From: Phyllobacteriaceae bacterium
Lineage (GTDB): Bacteria; Pseudomonadota; Alphaproteobacteria; Rhizobiales; Devosiaceae
Direction: 5' to 3'
DNA length: 23,481 bases
Assembly (NCBI GenBank): GCA_012799265.1
Contig: JAAZLP010000259.1
Coordinates: forward strand, 1-23,481
Numbering within the stretch: the first letter of the stretch is position 1; each line of letters begins with the position of its first letter. Of this stretch, positions 6,793 through 15,774 are shown piece by piece. The translations under genes and the position numbers were made by a program. The notes under the pieces were generated by a model. That model made no database searches. It was given only the letters and a program-made list of their open reading frames with translations, and had not been told where the DNA came from.

Positions 6793-7368
6793 TCACTCGC
6801 CGCGGGGGAGGGCGGTATAGACGCGGGCAACGAACTGGTGGAACTCGGCCATGTAATTGGCGAGGAAGTCCTTCGTGCTCTCATTGGTCACCGTACCATC
6901 GTCGGTGATCAGATCGGGCGTGAAGTGGATATAGGCTTCGATGGCGTTCATCTGGGGCGAATTACAGAAGCTCAGAATGCTGCGCAGGTTCTGCTGGGCG
7001 ACAGCGGTGCCGATCGCGCCGATGGAGGCGCCGATGATGGCCGAGGGCTTGCGGGTGAAGGAGTTCTGGCCCCAGGGGCGGCTGGCCCAGTCGATGGCAT
7101 TTTTCAGCCCGCCCGGAATGGCGCGATTGTATTCCGGCGTGATGAAAAGAAGGGCGTCGGCGTCGGCGATTGCCTTCTTGAACTGCCGCGCCACCGGTGG
7201 GTAGTCCGCGTCGTAGTCGGCGCTATAGAGCGGCAGGTCCCGGAAGGGGATTTCGTTCATCTCAAAGCCGTGGTGTGCGAGGCGCACTAGGGCCTTCGCG
7301 AGTTTCCTGTTTATGGACGTGCTGGACAGGCTGCCGACAAAATAGCCGACCTTGAACATGGTGGTCAT
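6793..7368 (-). CDS. NAD(P)H-dependent FMN reductase family protein
   Basis: This 191-residue flavodoxin-fold protein has the FMN phosphate-binding loop GSLSSTSINRKLAKAL near residue 12 and the family hallmark FITPEYNRAIPGGLKNAIDW in the middle. Such enzymes reduce flavin, quinones, azo dyes or chromate with NAD(P)H; the natural substrate cannot be predicted. The ATG at 7368 is preferred because GGGAGGAG lies just before it; an open frame upstream to 7404 has no comparable site. It is 90 bases from the YdcZ-like pair on the same strand and could be co-transcribed with it. Confidence 0.88.
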   Translation of the reverse strand: MTTMFKVGYFVGSLSSTSINRKLAKALVRLAHHGFEMNEIPFRDLPLYSADYDADYPPVARQFKKAIADADALLFITPEYNRAIPGGLKNAIDWASRPWGQNSFTRKPSAIIGASIGAIGTAVAQQNLRSILSFCNSPQMNAIEAYIHFTPDLITDDGTVTNESTKDFLANYMAEFHQFVARVYTALPRGE

Positions 7369-7439
7369 GGGAACTCCTCCCTGCAATGCGGTGAAGACAT
7401 TCAACGCGTGGCAGAGAGGTTTTGATCCTGCGCGGACGA

Positions 7440-8366
7440 TCAGGCCGCCTGGTAAGCCAAAGCTTCCGCCACCGCGATTTCGGCCAGGGCAAGCGCAGCG
7501 TCCCGCGTCCTGGCGGCGGCGATGAAGCGACCATTGTGGCAGAAGGTGGCGCCTGTAACACCGCTGGCAGCTTCCAGATCTTCGTTGGTCAAGCCAGCCC
7601 AGGCGGCAGGGAGATCGGCGCGAAGCTCAAAGCCTTCGTCCGCGCGGCGGATGCCGGTGACGATCCAGTCCTTGTCGCGTGGGTGGACGACGAAGAGCAG
7701 GTGGTCCGCACCAGCCTTGAGAACGGCAGAGCGGAAGGGCATGCCCATCGGCAGTTCGAGAACGTTGCTGTCGCCTGCTTCAGCAATGGCGTTCGCGACC
7801 ACGGCCTCGGCGCGTAGTTTTGCGGCGCTGCGGGCGACACTGGCTTCCACAAAGCTGCGTGCGATGGCGAGGGCAGCTTCAAAAGCGCGTTCATCGGCAC
7901 CGGGCGTGCGATCGTCGAAATCAGGCTTCAGGGTTTCGAGAAGCGAGGACAGGGAGAGTCCGGCAAGCGGGCCGGTGGGGCTCTCGGCGCCATTGTCGAT
8001 GAGGTCGATGGGCAGCACGAAGCCCTGATCGACGCTTGCGTGCACGGCGTCGACGTGTTCGGCGGGAACGTTGAAGCTGGCGATGTAATCGCGGCCAAAA
8101 TGCTTCCAGACGAGACCAAAGGAGCTATAGGGCTGGCCGTCTTCGCGTTGTGGCGCGCCACGCTGATGGTGATCGAAGATGCGGGCTTCCGCGTCATAGG
8201 CGCCGCCGACATCGTAGATGATGCGGTCGGGGGCGGGCGTGATCCATTCCGGGGAACGGCTGCGGACAAGTTTTGCCTCCGGGAAGATGCGGGTCAGGAC
8301 AGCGCTCGACAGCAACTCGTCAGCATGGAAGCCACCAGAATGGGTGACGAGATGGTCGGGCGTCAT
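7440..8366 (-). CDS. MYG1 family protein (UPF0160), DHH-like metal-dependent hydrolase
   Basis: This 308-residue protein has the hallmarks of the MYG1/UPF0160 family: VTHSGGFHADELLSSAVL at the N-terminus, RIIYDVGGAYD near residue 50, the histidine pair in RIFDHHQRG, then SSFGLVWKHFG and VDAVHASVDQGF. The H-x3-FH-x-DE and DHH motifs imply a divalent metal site. Eukaryotic MYG1 has been reported to be a 3'-5' RNA exonuclease linking nucleus and mitochondria; bacterial members are little studied. ATG 8366 is used because the homologous part starts there; the frame extends to 8444 with low-complexity sequence. The 128 bases upstream, before phoB, presumably hold its promoter, but no clear boxes were seen. 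Confidence 0.87.
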   Translation of the reverse strand: MTPDHLVTHSGGFHADELLSSAVLTRIFPEAKLVRSRSPEWITPAPDRIIYDVGGAYDAEARIFDHHQRGAPQREDGQPYSSFGLVWKHFGRDYIASFNVPAEHVDAVHASVDQGFVLPIDLIDNGAESPTGPLAGLSLSSLLETLKPDFDDRTPGADERAFEAALAIARSFVEASVARSAAKLRAEAVVANAIAEAGDSNVLELPMGMPFRSAVLKAGADHLLFVVHPRDKDWIVTGIRRADEGFELRADLPAAWAGLTNEDLEAASGVTGATFCHNGRFIAAARTRDAALALAEIAVAEALAYQAA

Positions 8367-8494
8367 ATTTGCAGCAGTCCTGTTGTTTCTCTTGTGTCGC
8401 GGCTGTCCGAGCAGCGCCGCCTTGCTAGCCTGCTTCGGCGGCAAGAGGCAAATTTATCGACAGTGTCGTCTCTGGGCGCGACAAATGGCCGGGG

Positions 8495-9196
8495 TCAGGC
8501 TCGCTGGTCGTAGCGTTCGTCAAAGGCGTAGCCGGCGCCGCGGACGGTGCGGATGGGGTCCGCTTCCTTGCCGCGATTGATGGCACGGCGGAGGCGACCG
8601 ATATGGACGTCCACGGTACGCTCATCGACATAGACATCGTTGCCCCAGACGCCATCGAGGAGCTGTTCGCGCGAATAGACGCGGCCGGGATGGCGCATGA
8701 GATATTCGAGCAGGCGATATTCGGTGGGGCCGAGATGGATGTCGCGGACGCCCCGGCGGACGCGGTGTGTTGTGCGATCGATTTCAAGATCGCCAACCTT
8801 GAGGGCGTTGGTCACCAGATTGGGGCTCGATCGGCGCAATAGGGCGTGAATGCGGGCGATGAGCTCGGGCACCGAGAAAGGTTTGACGACATAGTCGTCG
8901 GCGCCGGTGGAAAGGCCGCGCACGCGTTCCTCTTCCTCGCCGCGTGCGGTCAGCATGATGATCGGCACACGGCTGGTTTCCTCGCGGGCGCGGAAGCGGC
9001 GGCAGAGTTCGATGCCGGAGACCTCGGGCAGCATCCAATCCAAAAGGATCAGGTCGGGGAGTTTTTCGGCGATGGCGTGCTGGGCTTCATCGCCGGTTTC
9101 CGCGGTGTAGACACGAAAATCCTCGGCTTCGAGATTGTAGCGCAAGAGGGTGGCGATATCGGTTTCGTCTTCGACGATGAGAATGGTCGCGGGCAT
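8495..9196 (-). CDS. phoB: Phosphate regulon response regulator PhoB
   Basis: This 233-residue OmpR/PhoB-type regulator has a receiver domain (about 1-120) with acidic pocket residues ED/ETD at 9-13, phospho-acceptor Asp53 in LLDWMLP, Thr83 and Lys105 in DDYVVKPFS. Its winged-helix DNA-binding domain (about 130-230) includes LGPTEYRLLEYLMRHPGRVYSREQLLD and VDVHIGRLRRAI. When phosphorylated, such proteins bind Pho boxes and activate pst and other phosphate genes. Its place at the end of pst-phoU is typical of rhizobia-like bacteria and supports PhoB over other paralogues. GGAG lies eight bases before ATG 9196. No phoR sensor kinase gene is in the window. Confidence 0.95.
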   Translation of the reverse strand: MPATILIVEDETDIATLLRYNLEAEDFRVYTAETGDEAQHAIAEKLPDLILLDWMLPEVSGIELCRRFRAREETSRVPIIMLTARGEEEERVRGLSTGADDYVVKPFSVPELIARIHALLRRSSPNLVTNALKVGDLEIDRTTHRVRRGVRDIHLGPTEYRLLEYLMRHPGRVYSREQLLDGVWGNDVYVDERTVDVHIGRLRRAINRGKEADPIRTVRGAGYAFDERYDQRA

Positions 9197-9216
9197 AGAT
9201 GTGCTCCGTCGGTCGC

Positions 9217-9289
9217 GCTCCCCGAGGGGAGCCGATAGGCATAGTTTGACGCTTTACCCCTCCGGGCCTCCCCTATTGAGGGGGAGGGG
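9217..9289. repeat. Intergenic palindromes between phoU and phoB (REP-like)
   Basis: Two dyads lie in the 107-base phoU-phoB gap. GCTCCCC (9217-9223) faces GGGGAGC (9226-9232). CCTCCCC (9267-9273) faces GGGGAGG (9281-9287) around TATTGAG, with a second CCCCTCC at 9257-9263 that could pair instead. The second dyad resembles 2052-2095. No T-run follows on the minus strand, so it is more likely a repeat or RNA stability/processing element than a full terminator. Confidence 0.55.
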
Positions 9290-9303
9290 CGCAGGGTGGC
9301 GGG

Positions 9304-10014
9304 CTAGATCTTGATCTGCTGGCGCTGAAGTTCCTGGACTTCGGGCGTCAGCTGCTTGCCGGTCGCCAGGTAATAGGCGCGCTCGGCGATATTGGTGGCG
9401 TGGTCGCCTACGCGCTCGAGGTTCTTGGCGCAGAACAGAAGATGGGTGCAGGTGGTGATGTTGCGCGGATCTTCCATCATGTAGGTCAGGAGCTCGCGGA
9501 AGAGCGAGGTGTGCATGGCATCGACCTCGTCGTCGTGATTGCACACTTCAATGGCAGCAGCGGCGTCGCGATTGCCATAGGCATCGAGCGCATCTTTGAC
9601 CTGACGCAGCACCAGGGCGGTCATGTTCTTGACGCCGTTGTAGAAGGTCGGCTGCAGGTTGATGCCTTCGATCTTGAGCGAGCGACGGGCGAGCTGCTTG
9701 GCCATGTCGCCGATGCGTTCGAGGTCGCCGGCGACGTGGATCGCGGTGATGATGGCGCGTAGGTCCGAGGCCATGGGCTGGCGACGGGCGATCATGGAGA
9801 CGGCCATTTCGTCGATGCGGCGCTGCATGTCGTCGATGCGCTGGTCGGCGATGATGGTGACGTCGGCCAGCTCGCGGTCGAGCTTGATGAGGGCGCGGGT
9901 GCCGTTTTCGACGGCAACCTCGACGAGGCCGCCCATTTCGGCGATGGATTGGGCGAGGCTGAGCAGCTCTTCGCTATAGGCGGTGACGATGTGTTCGGCG
10001 CCGGTATTGGGCAT
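9304..10014 (-). CDS. phoU: Phosphate signalling protein PhoU
   Basis: This 236-residue protein has two tandem three-helix PhoU repeats. Family motifs are present in both halves: DLRAIITAIHVAGDLERIGD in the first and THLLFCAKNLERVGDHATNIAE in the second; these E-R-x-G-D motifs supply the metal-cluster ligands of PhoU. PhoU connects the Pst transporter to the PhoR/PhoB system and keeps the regulon off when phosphate is plentiful. AGAGGAC before ATG 10014 serves as ribosome binding site. Only 19 bases separate it from pstB, consistent with a single transcript. Confidence 0.95.
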   Translation of the reverse strand: MPNTGAEHIVTAYSEELLSLAQSIAEMGGLVEVAVENGTRALIKLDRELADVTIIADQRIDDMQRRIDEMAVSMIARRQPMASDLRAIITAIHVAGDLERIGDMAKQLARRSLKIEGINLQPTFYNGVKNMTALVLRQVKDALDAYGNRDAAAAIEVCNHDDEVDAMHTSLFRELLTYMMEDPRNITTCTHLLFCAKNLERVGDHATNIAERAYYLATGKQLTPEVQELQRQQIKI

Positions 10015-10033
10015 TGGTCTGTCCTCTCCGTCC

Positions 10034-10873
<840 letters not shown>

Positions 10874-10884
10874 TCTGGTGCTCC

Positions 10885-12240
10885 TTAAGCGCGCTTTTCA
10901 AGCCGGGATCGCAGGAAGATGGCGATCGCGTTGAGGGTGATCATGAAAGCCAGCAGCACCATGATGGCGGCGGAGGTGCGCGGCTCGAAGAAGTTGCGGT
11001 TCTCGTTGCCCTGCCAGAGGAAGATCTGGACGGGCAGGGCGGTGGCCTGATCGATCGGGGTGGCGGGGACAGCGGCGACGAAGGCGTTCATGCCGATGAG
11101 CAGGAGCGGGGCGGTTTCGCCCATGGCCTGTGCCACGCCGATGATGGTGGCTGTGAGGATGGACGGGAAGGTGACCGGCAGGACGTGATGGAAAACCATC
11201 TGCGTCTTGGAGGCACCCATGCCGAGGGCGGCCTGGCGGAGCGCGGGGGAAACGCCCTTCAACGCGGCGCGGGTGGCAATGATGATGGTCGGCAGCGTCA
11301 TCAGCGTTAGCACCAGGCCACCGGCCAGCGGTGCGGAAAGCGGCAGGCGGAACCAGTTGATGAAGACGGCTGCACCGAGAAGGCCGAAGACGATGGAAGG
11401 GACGGCAGCGAGGTTGTTGATATTGACCTCGATGATGTCGGTGATGCGCGACTTGGGGGCGAACTCTTCGAGATAAATGGCGCTGCCCACGCCGAGGGGG
11501 ACGGCAAGGACGATGACGATCAGCATCATCCAGAACGTGCCCATGAGCGCGCCGAGCAGACCTGCTGAAGCCGGAGCCGAGCGGCTATCCACATTGGTGA
11601 AGAGAGACCAGGCAAAGCCCTGAGTGATAGTGCCGTTTTCCTCGAAGATGTCGATCAGCGCACGTGCGGGGGCCGAGAGCTGCTGCTGGGCGTCGCCGAG
11701 ATTGCGATCGATATTACCCTTCACCCAGTTGTCGGTATTGGCCGAAGCGAGAAGATCGATCTCGATTGTCTGGCCGAGCAGGGACGGGTCAGCGGCGAAA
11801 CGTTCGCGGACGCGGTGGCGGGCGTCGGTTTCGGTGATGGTCAGGATCTGGCGCGCGTCGATCTCGAAACCTTCCGGCGCAGCCTTGCGCAGGGCGGCTT
11901 CGATGACATTGTTCCAGTTGAGCATCGCGACCTTGCGCTCCCAGGCAAGGCGGGCAGCGCGGAAGTCAGCGTCAGACTGACCTGCGGCCTGTTCCGGCGC
12001 GGGGTCGATCTTGAGCAGCTCGGGGTCGTAGGTGACCGCAAGATGCACATTGGACTGCATGAAGGCGGGAATGCCCTTGCGCAGCACGTCAGTGAACAGG
12101 ATGCCGACAAAGCCCAGCGCCAGCACGATGGCAAGGATGCCAAAGCCGCGGAAGAGGCGTTCGGTGAGGTGGCGACGACCGAGACCGGCACGCACCAGTT
12201 TGCGGCGCTCTGCCGCCGAAGCGAGAGTGGTGTCGGACAT
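10885..12240 (-). CDS. pstA: Phosphate ABC transporter permease PstA, long form
   Basis: This 451-residue inner-membrane permease is longer than E. coli PstA (about 296 residues). One membrane segment near residues 33-55 is followed by a large soluble, presumably periplasmic region (about 60-235), as in alphaproteobacterial PstA proteins with a DUF3333-type N-terminal domain. The C-terminal half is the usual binding-protein-dependent permease domain, with an EAA-like coupling loop in LRQAALGMGASKTQMVFHHVLP that contacts PstB. Its ATG shares one base with the pstC stop (TAATG). Confidence 0.94.
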   Translation of the reverse strand: MSDTTLASAAERRKLVRAGLGRRHLTERLFRGFGILAIVLALGFVGILFTDVLRKGIPAFMQSNVHLAVTYDPELLKIDPAPEQAAGQSDADFRAARLAWERKVAMLNWNNVIEAALRKAAPEGFEIDARQILTITETDARHRVRERFAADPSLLGQTIEIDLLASANTDNWVKGNIDRNLGDAQQQLSAPARALIDIFEENGTITQGFAWSLFTNVDSRSAPASAGLLGALMGTFWMMLIVIVLAVPLGVGSAIYLEEFAPKSRITDIIEVNINNLAAVPSIVFGLLGAAVFINWFRLPLSAPLAGGLVLTLMTLPTIIIATRAALKGVSPALRQAALGMGASKTQMVFHHVLPVTFPSILTATIIGVAQAMGETAPLLLIGMNAFVAAVPATPIDQATALPVQIFLWQGNENRNFFEPRTSAAIMVLLAFMITLNAIAIFLRSRLEKRA

Positions 12241-13619
12241 TATTCGTACTGCTCCCGGAAGCGGCGGACGATGTAGAGGGCGACGATGTTGAGGCAGAGC
12301 GTCATGATGAAGAGCGTCAGACCCAGCGCGAAGGCGACCAGGGACTGTGGACCGGTGAAGTCGGTGTCGCCGGTGAGCTGATTGACGATGGAAACGGTGA
12401 TGGTCGATACCGGCTCAAGCGGATTGCCGCGCAGGATCGGCGCGTTACCGGCGGCCAGAACCACAATCATGGTTTCGCCAATGGCGCGGCTGACGGCGAG
12501 GAGGAAGGCGCCGACAATGCCGGGCAGCGCGGCAGGCAGCAGAACATTGCGGATGGTTTCGGACTGCGTCGCGCCAAGGCCGTAGGCGCCGTCGCGCAGC
12601 GAGGTCGGGACCTGGTTGAGAATGTCGTCCGAGAGCGAGGAGATGAACGGGATAATCATCACGCCCATGACGAGACCTGCGGTGAGGGCCGAGGTGGCGC
12701 TGATCGAAAGACCTATGGAGGCGCCAAAATCGCGGAGGAAGGGGCCAACCGTCACAAGGGCGAAGAAGCCGTAGACGATGGTCGGGATGCCTGCGAGGAT
12801 TTCGATGATTGGCTTGACCACCTTGCGCACCGAGCGATGTGCGTACTGGTTGAGATAGATGGCGGTCATCAGACCAATCGGCACGGCCACCAGCATGGCG
12901 ATGGCGGAGATCATGAGCGTGCCGGTCAGCAGCGGCAGCAGCCCATACTGGCCCGCGTCACCCGAACCTGTGGAGGAGAATTTCGGTGCCCAGACCGTCC
13001 CGAAAAAGAAGTCCAGCGGGTTGATGTAAGTGAAGAAGCGGAAGGCTTCGCTGACCAGCGAGGCCACAATGCCGAGCGTGGTGAAAATGGCGACGGCCGA
13101 ACAGGCGATCAGCGCCCAGGAGATGGCGCGTTCAACCTCGTTACGGGCGCGCAGCCGGGGATTGATCCGGCGCTGGGCGAACCAGAGGCCGAGCACGCCC
13201 AGACCTGCGGCAGCCGCGATCATGATCAGGAAGGAGAGGAGCTGGAAGCGGGCCAGGTTTTCGCCAGCAGCCTGTTCGAAGGGCTGGACGTCACCAGTGA
13301 CGCCGTAGCCGGAGGCCAGATCGCGGATGCGCTGCAGCTGCTGGTTGAGGCCGATCTGGTCAAGGCCCTGCAACACTTCCGTAGGAAGCTGGGAGACGGT
13401 GTACCAGTGGGTCACGCCGGGGGAGAAGAAGGCCCAGATGGCCAGGAAGAGAACGGCGGGTACCAGCGTCCAGAGAGCGACGAGCGCGCCATGATACTGG
13501 CTGCGGGAGTGGACACGGGTGCCATTGGTGGTGGCAAGGGCGCGGCTCTTGGACCAACCGAACTGATAGGCCAGGGCAAGCAGAACCAGCAAAAGACCGG
13601 CGACGATGAAGGTGTTCAT
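12240..13619 (-). CDS. pstC: Phosphate ABC transporter permease PstC, long form
   Basis: This 459-residue permease pairs with PstA to form the phosphate channel. It exceeds E. coli PstC (about 319 residues) by an N-terminal extension of roughly 150 residues that contains extra hydrophobic segments near 1-20, 45-65 and 127-147 and a soluble stretch between. The conserved permease core starts near residue 165, includes EILAGIPTIVYGFFALVTVGP and has its coupling loop at LRDGAYGLGATQSETIRNVLLP. The long form is common in rhizobia-related bacteria. It starts 71 bases after pstS, a gap that contains a strong hairpin. Confidence 0.94.
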   Translation of the reverse strand: MNTFIVAGLLLVLLALAYQFGWSKSRALATTNGTRVHSRSQYHGALVALWTLVPAVLFLAIWAFFSPGVTHWYTVSQLPTEVLQGLDQIGLNQQLQRIRDLASGYGVTGDVQPFEQAAGENLARFQLLSFLIMIAAAAGLGVLGLWFAQRRINPRLRARNEVERAISWALIACSAVAIFTTLGIVASLVSEAFRFFTYINPLDFFFGTVWAPKFSSTGSGDAGQYGLLPLLTGTLMISAIAMLVAVPIGLMTAIYLNQYAHRSVRKVVKPIIEILAGIPTIVYGFFALVTVGPFLRDFGASIGLSISATSALTAGLVMGVMIIPFISSLSDDILNQVPTSLRDGAYGLGATQSETIRNVLLPAALPGIVGAFLLAVSRAIGETMIVVLAAGNAPILRGNPLEPVSTITVSIVNQLTGDTDFTGPQSLVAFALGLTLFIMTLCLNIVALYIVRRFREQYE

Positions 13620-13653
13620 ATGTCAGGCGTCCTAAGCTGGCCGTGAATAGTGG

Positions 13654-13682
13654 TGTGGGTCGCAGGGGAGCTGCGACCCACA
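13654..13682 (-). other. Strong intercistronic hairpin between pstS and pstC
   Basis: A perfect 12-base stem, TGTGGGTCGCAG (13654-13665) and CTGCGACCCACA (13671-13682), encloses a five-base loop. It begins eight bases after the pstS stop codon. There is no T-run after it on the minus strand, so full termination is unlikely; protection of the pstS 3' end or partial attenuation fits better, giving more PstS than membrane subunits. That role is inference. Confidence 0.75.
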
Positions 13683-13690
13683 GGATCGGA

Positions 13691-14704
13691 TTACTGCTGG
13701 AAGTTCGCGAGAACTTCGGCGGTGACTTCTGCCGGCTGCGGGATCAGACCAGCGCCTTCGAGGGTGCCGCCGTTGCCCGACATGCCTTCCGAGAGGAAGT
13801 ATTCGGTGAACTCGGCAAGACCCGGGATGACGCCGATGTGCTGACCCTTCACGTAGAAATAGAGCGGGCGCGAGACCGGGTATTCACCGGCAGCAACGGT
13901 TTCCAGCGACGGGGTGACGCCGTCGACGGTTGCAACCTTCAGGGTGTCGCGGTTCTGGTCATAGAAGGAGAGGCCGAAGACGCCGACAGTGTTCGGGTCA
14001 GCGGTCAGGCGAGCGAGGGTTTCGGTGTAGTCGCCAGCGATTTCGACAACCACGTCCTGGCGGAAGGTGGTTTCGACGGCTTCGATTTCCTCGTCGGTCA
14101 GGCCTTCGGGAAGCTCAGCAGCTTCAGCACCCGGGGTCACAACGCGTTCCTGGAACACTTCACGAGTGCCGTGGTTCGAGCCCGGGATCGCAAGGGCGAT
14201 CGGCTGGTTCGGCAGGGACGGGTCGATTTCGTTCCAGGTCTTGTAGGGGTTGTCGACGAGCTGGCCGTCGACCGGCACCTTGGCAGCGATGGCCTTGAAC
14301 ACCTGGACCGGGGTCAGGGCGAAGTCAGCGCCAGCGGCAGACGATGCGAAGACGATGCCGTCAAAGCCGAACTGGACTTCACGGATGTCGGTCACGCCAG
14401 CTGCGGCGCAAGCTTCGCGTTCGCTGTCGCGCATCGGGCGGGAAGCGTTGGCGATGTCGATGGTGTTGTCGCCAACGCCCTCACAGAACTGACGGAAGCC
14501 GCCACCGGTACCGCCGGAGCCAACGACCGGGGTCTTGAACTCGGGGAAGGTGGCGCCGAATTCTTCAGCCACGATCGAGGAGAAGGGGAGGACCGTCGAC
14601 GAGCCGGCGATCTGGATGGTGTCGCGCGACTGGGCGAAAGCGGCATTGGTGCCGAATGCGGTGAGCGCGATAACAGCGGCGCTGGCGTAAAGTGCGGTCT
14701 TCAT
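13691..14704 (-). CDS. pstS: Periplasmic phosphate-binding protein PstS
   Basis: This 337-residue protein has a signal peptide at 1-24 (MKTALYASAAVIALTAFGTNAAFA). The mature part has PstS hallmarks: IQIAGSSTVLPFSSIVAEEF, VVGSGGTGGGFRQFCEG, the phosphate-contacting region DIANASRPM, and IPGSNHGTREVFQERV. It delivers phosphate to PstCA in the inner membrane. ATG 14704 is chosen because the signal peptide starts there and AAAGGGA lies upstream; the open frame continues to 14773 without family features. The Pho box at 14807-14824 upstream indicates induction by PhoB under phosphate limitation. Confidence 0.96.
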   Translation of the reverse strand: MKTALYASAAVIALTAFGTNAAFAQSRDTIQIAGSSTVLPFSSIVAEEFGATFPEFKTPVVGSGGTGGGFRQFCEGVGDNTIDIANASRPMRDSEREACAAAGVTDIREVQFGFDGIVFASSAAGADFALTPVQVFKAIAAKVPVDGQLVDNPYKTWNEIDPSLPNQPIALAIPGSNHGTREVFQERVVTPGAEAAELPEGLTDEEIEAVETTFRQDVVVEIAGDYTETLARLTADPNTVGVFGLSFYDQNRDTLKVATVDGVTPSLETVAAGEYPVSRPLYFYVKGQHIGVIPGLAEFTEYFLSEGMSGNGGTLEGAGLIPQPAEVTAEVLANFQQ

Positions 14705-14806
14705 AGGGATGTCCCTTTCGGAATTCATTGCAACTGGCCAGCCGGTTGATGGCTGCCTTGACGCGCAGACCATAGGAGGGCTCGGCGACGGTTTTATTGC
14801 ACTTCC

Positions 14807-14824
14807 ATGACGCGTTTGTGACAG
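14807..14824 (-). promoter_or_regulatory. Pho box (PhoB binding site) of the pst operon
   Basis: Read on the minus strand the site is CTGTCAC-AAAC-GCGTCAT, matching the consensus CTGTCAT-N4-CTGTCAT at 6/7 and 5/7 positions. AATAAA-like sequence about seven bases downstream (near 14794-14800) can serve as -10, with the Pho box replacing the -35. The pstS leader would be roughly 85 bases. Confidence 0.8.
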
Positions 14825-14881
14825 GTCATCTCTTTGAAATTAAAGGCAAAATCCGACAACAATGCACTTTGTCGTGCGTTT

Positions 14882-14901
14882 TGTGACACTGGATTGTCAC
14901 A
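14882..14901. promoter_or_regulatory. Inverted repeat TGTGACA-N6-TGTCACA downstream of the IclR gene
   Basis: A perfect seven-base dyad lies between the IclR stop and the pst promoter. It has no T-run, so it is a poor terminator. On the minus strand TGTCACAAAACGC starts at 14888 and nearly repeats TGTCACAAACGCG of the Pho box (from 14823), suggesting a second, degenerate PhoB-related site or an operator for another regulator. Confidence 0.45.
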
Positions 14902-14927
14902 GAGGTTAAGCCGAGTCTCGCCTGCGG

Positions 14928-15683
14928 TTAGCGTAGCAGGGGGCGAACTTCGTTCTGAACCTTGCGCATCAGCGGCAGGAAATGGGCGATCATCCTCGAG
15001 ATCGGCGCGCGGGTTGTCTGGGCGCCGATATTGATGGCGCCGACGACACGGCCCCTGGCGTTGAAGATTGGCACGGCGATGGAGCAAAGACCGATTTCCA
15101 GCTCCTGGTCGATCACCGCAAAGCCCTGTGCCGCGACAACCGCCAGTTCGGTGGTGAGGCTGGGCATGTCCGCCTTGGTATGCGGGGTATAGGCGATGCG
15201 GTCTGAACGCTCGAGGATGGCTTGCGCTTCTTCCGGCGGCAGGGCGGCGAGGAGCGTGCGGCCCATGGAAGTGCAATAGGCGGGCAAGCGCGCGCCGGGC
15301 GCGAGATTGATCGACATCACGCGGCGGGTGGAAGCGCGGGCGACGTAGAGAATTTCCGTGCCTTCGAGGACGGCGGCGGAAGTGCTTTCGCTGGTCTGAT
15401 GAGACAGTTCTTCTAGGAAGGGTTGAATCAAACGGGGCAGGGGCGTCGCGCCGAGATAGGAATGCCCTAGTTTGAGGACGCGGGGGGTCAGCTCGAAGAA
15501 TTTGCCGTCATACGTGGCGTAGCCCAGATGGACGAGGGTGAGCAGACATCGGCGCGCCGTGGCGCGTTCCAGTCCCGTACGCTGGGCCACGTCGGTGATC
15601 GACATGCGGGTGTGTTCTTCATCGAAGCATTCAATGACCGCCAGGCCCCGAATGAGCCCATGGATGACGTCGCCTTCGCGCAA
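14928..15683 (-). CDS. IclR family transcriptional regulator (PcaR/PobR-like subgroup)
   Basis: This protein of about 251 residues has an N-terminal winged-helix domain (SITDVAQRTGLERATARRCLLTLVHLGYA) and a C-terminal IclR effector domain with VARASTRRVMSINLAPGARLPAYCTSMGRTLLAAL and GLCSIAVPIFNARGRVVGAINIG. The opening IHGLIRGLAVIECFDEEH is typical of regulators of aromatic acid pathways such as PcaR and PobR, but no such pathway is in the window, so its target is unknown. TTG 15683 is preferred: GGAGG (15690-15694) sits six bases upstream. A GTG at 15716 would add 11 residues, lacks a ribosome binding site and lies only two bases from a possible operator. It stands on the same strand upstream of pstS, where phoR is found in many rhizobia. 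Confidence 0.85.
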   Translation of the reverse strand: MREGDVIHGLIRGLAVIECFDEEHTRMSITDVAQRTGLERATARRCLLTLVHLGYATYDGKFFELTPRVLKLGHSYLGATPLPRLIQPFLEELSHQTSESTSAAVLEGTEILYVARASTRRVMSINLAPGARLPAYCTSMGRTLLAALPPEEAQAILERSDRIAYTPHTKADMPSLTTELAVVAAQGFAVIDQELEIGLCSIAVPIFNARGRVVGAINIGAQTTRAPISRMIAHFLPLMRKVQNEVRPLLR

Positions 15684-15717
15684 GTGCGGCCTCCGACCAG
15701 AATGCGTTTGGCGCACA

Positions 15718-15738
15718 ATTTATCGGGGGTCGATTAAT
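15718..15738. promoter_or_regulatory. Possible operator of the IclR gene
   Basis: ATTTATCG (15718-15725) and CGATTAAT (15731-15738) form an inverted repeat with one mismatch around GGGGT, 35 bases upstream of the preferred TTG start. An AT-rich dyad here fits autoregulation by an IclR protein. It is a pattern-based guess. Confidence 0.35.
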
Positions 15739-15774
15739 GTGGGAAGGGTAAGGCTTGCCGCAGCGATGCAGAGG

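Noticed and set aside
8367..8494. Possible small gene or RNA between phoB and the MYG1 gene
   Set aside because: Only short frames and weak dyads were seen, without a start signal or T-run; it most likely holds the MYG1 promoter.
13643..14749. 368-codon plus-strand open frame opposite pstS
   Set aside because: Antisense to a full-length PstS with signal peptide; no recognisable family and no credible start signal.
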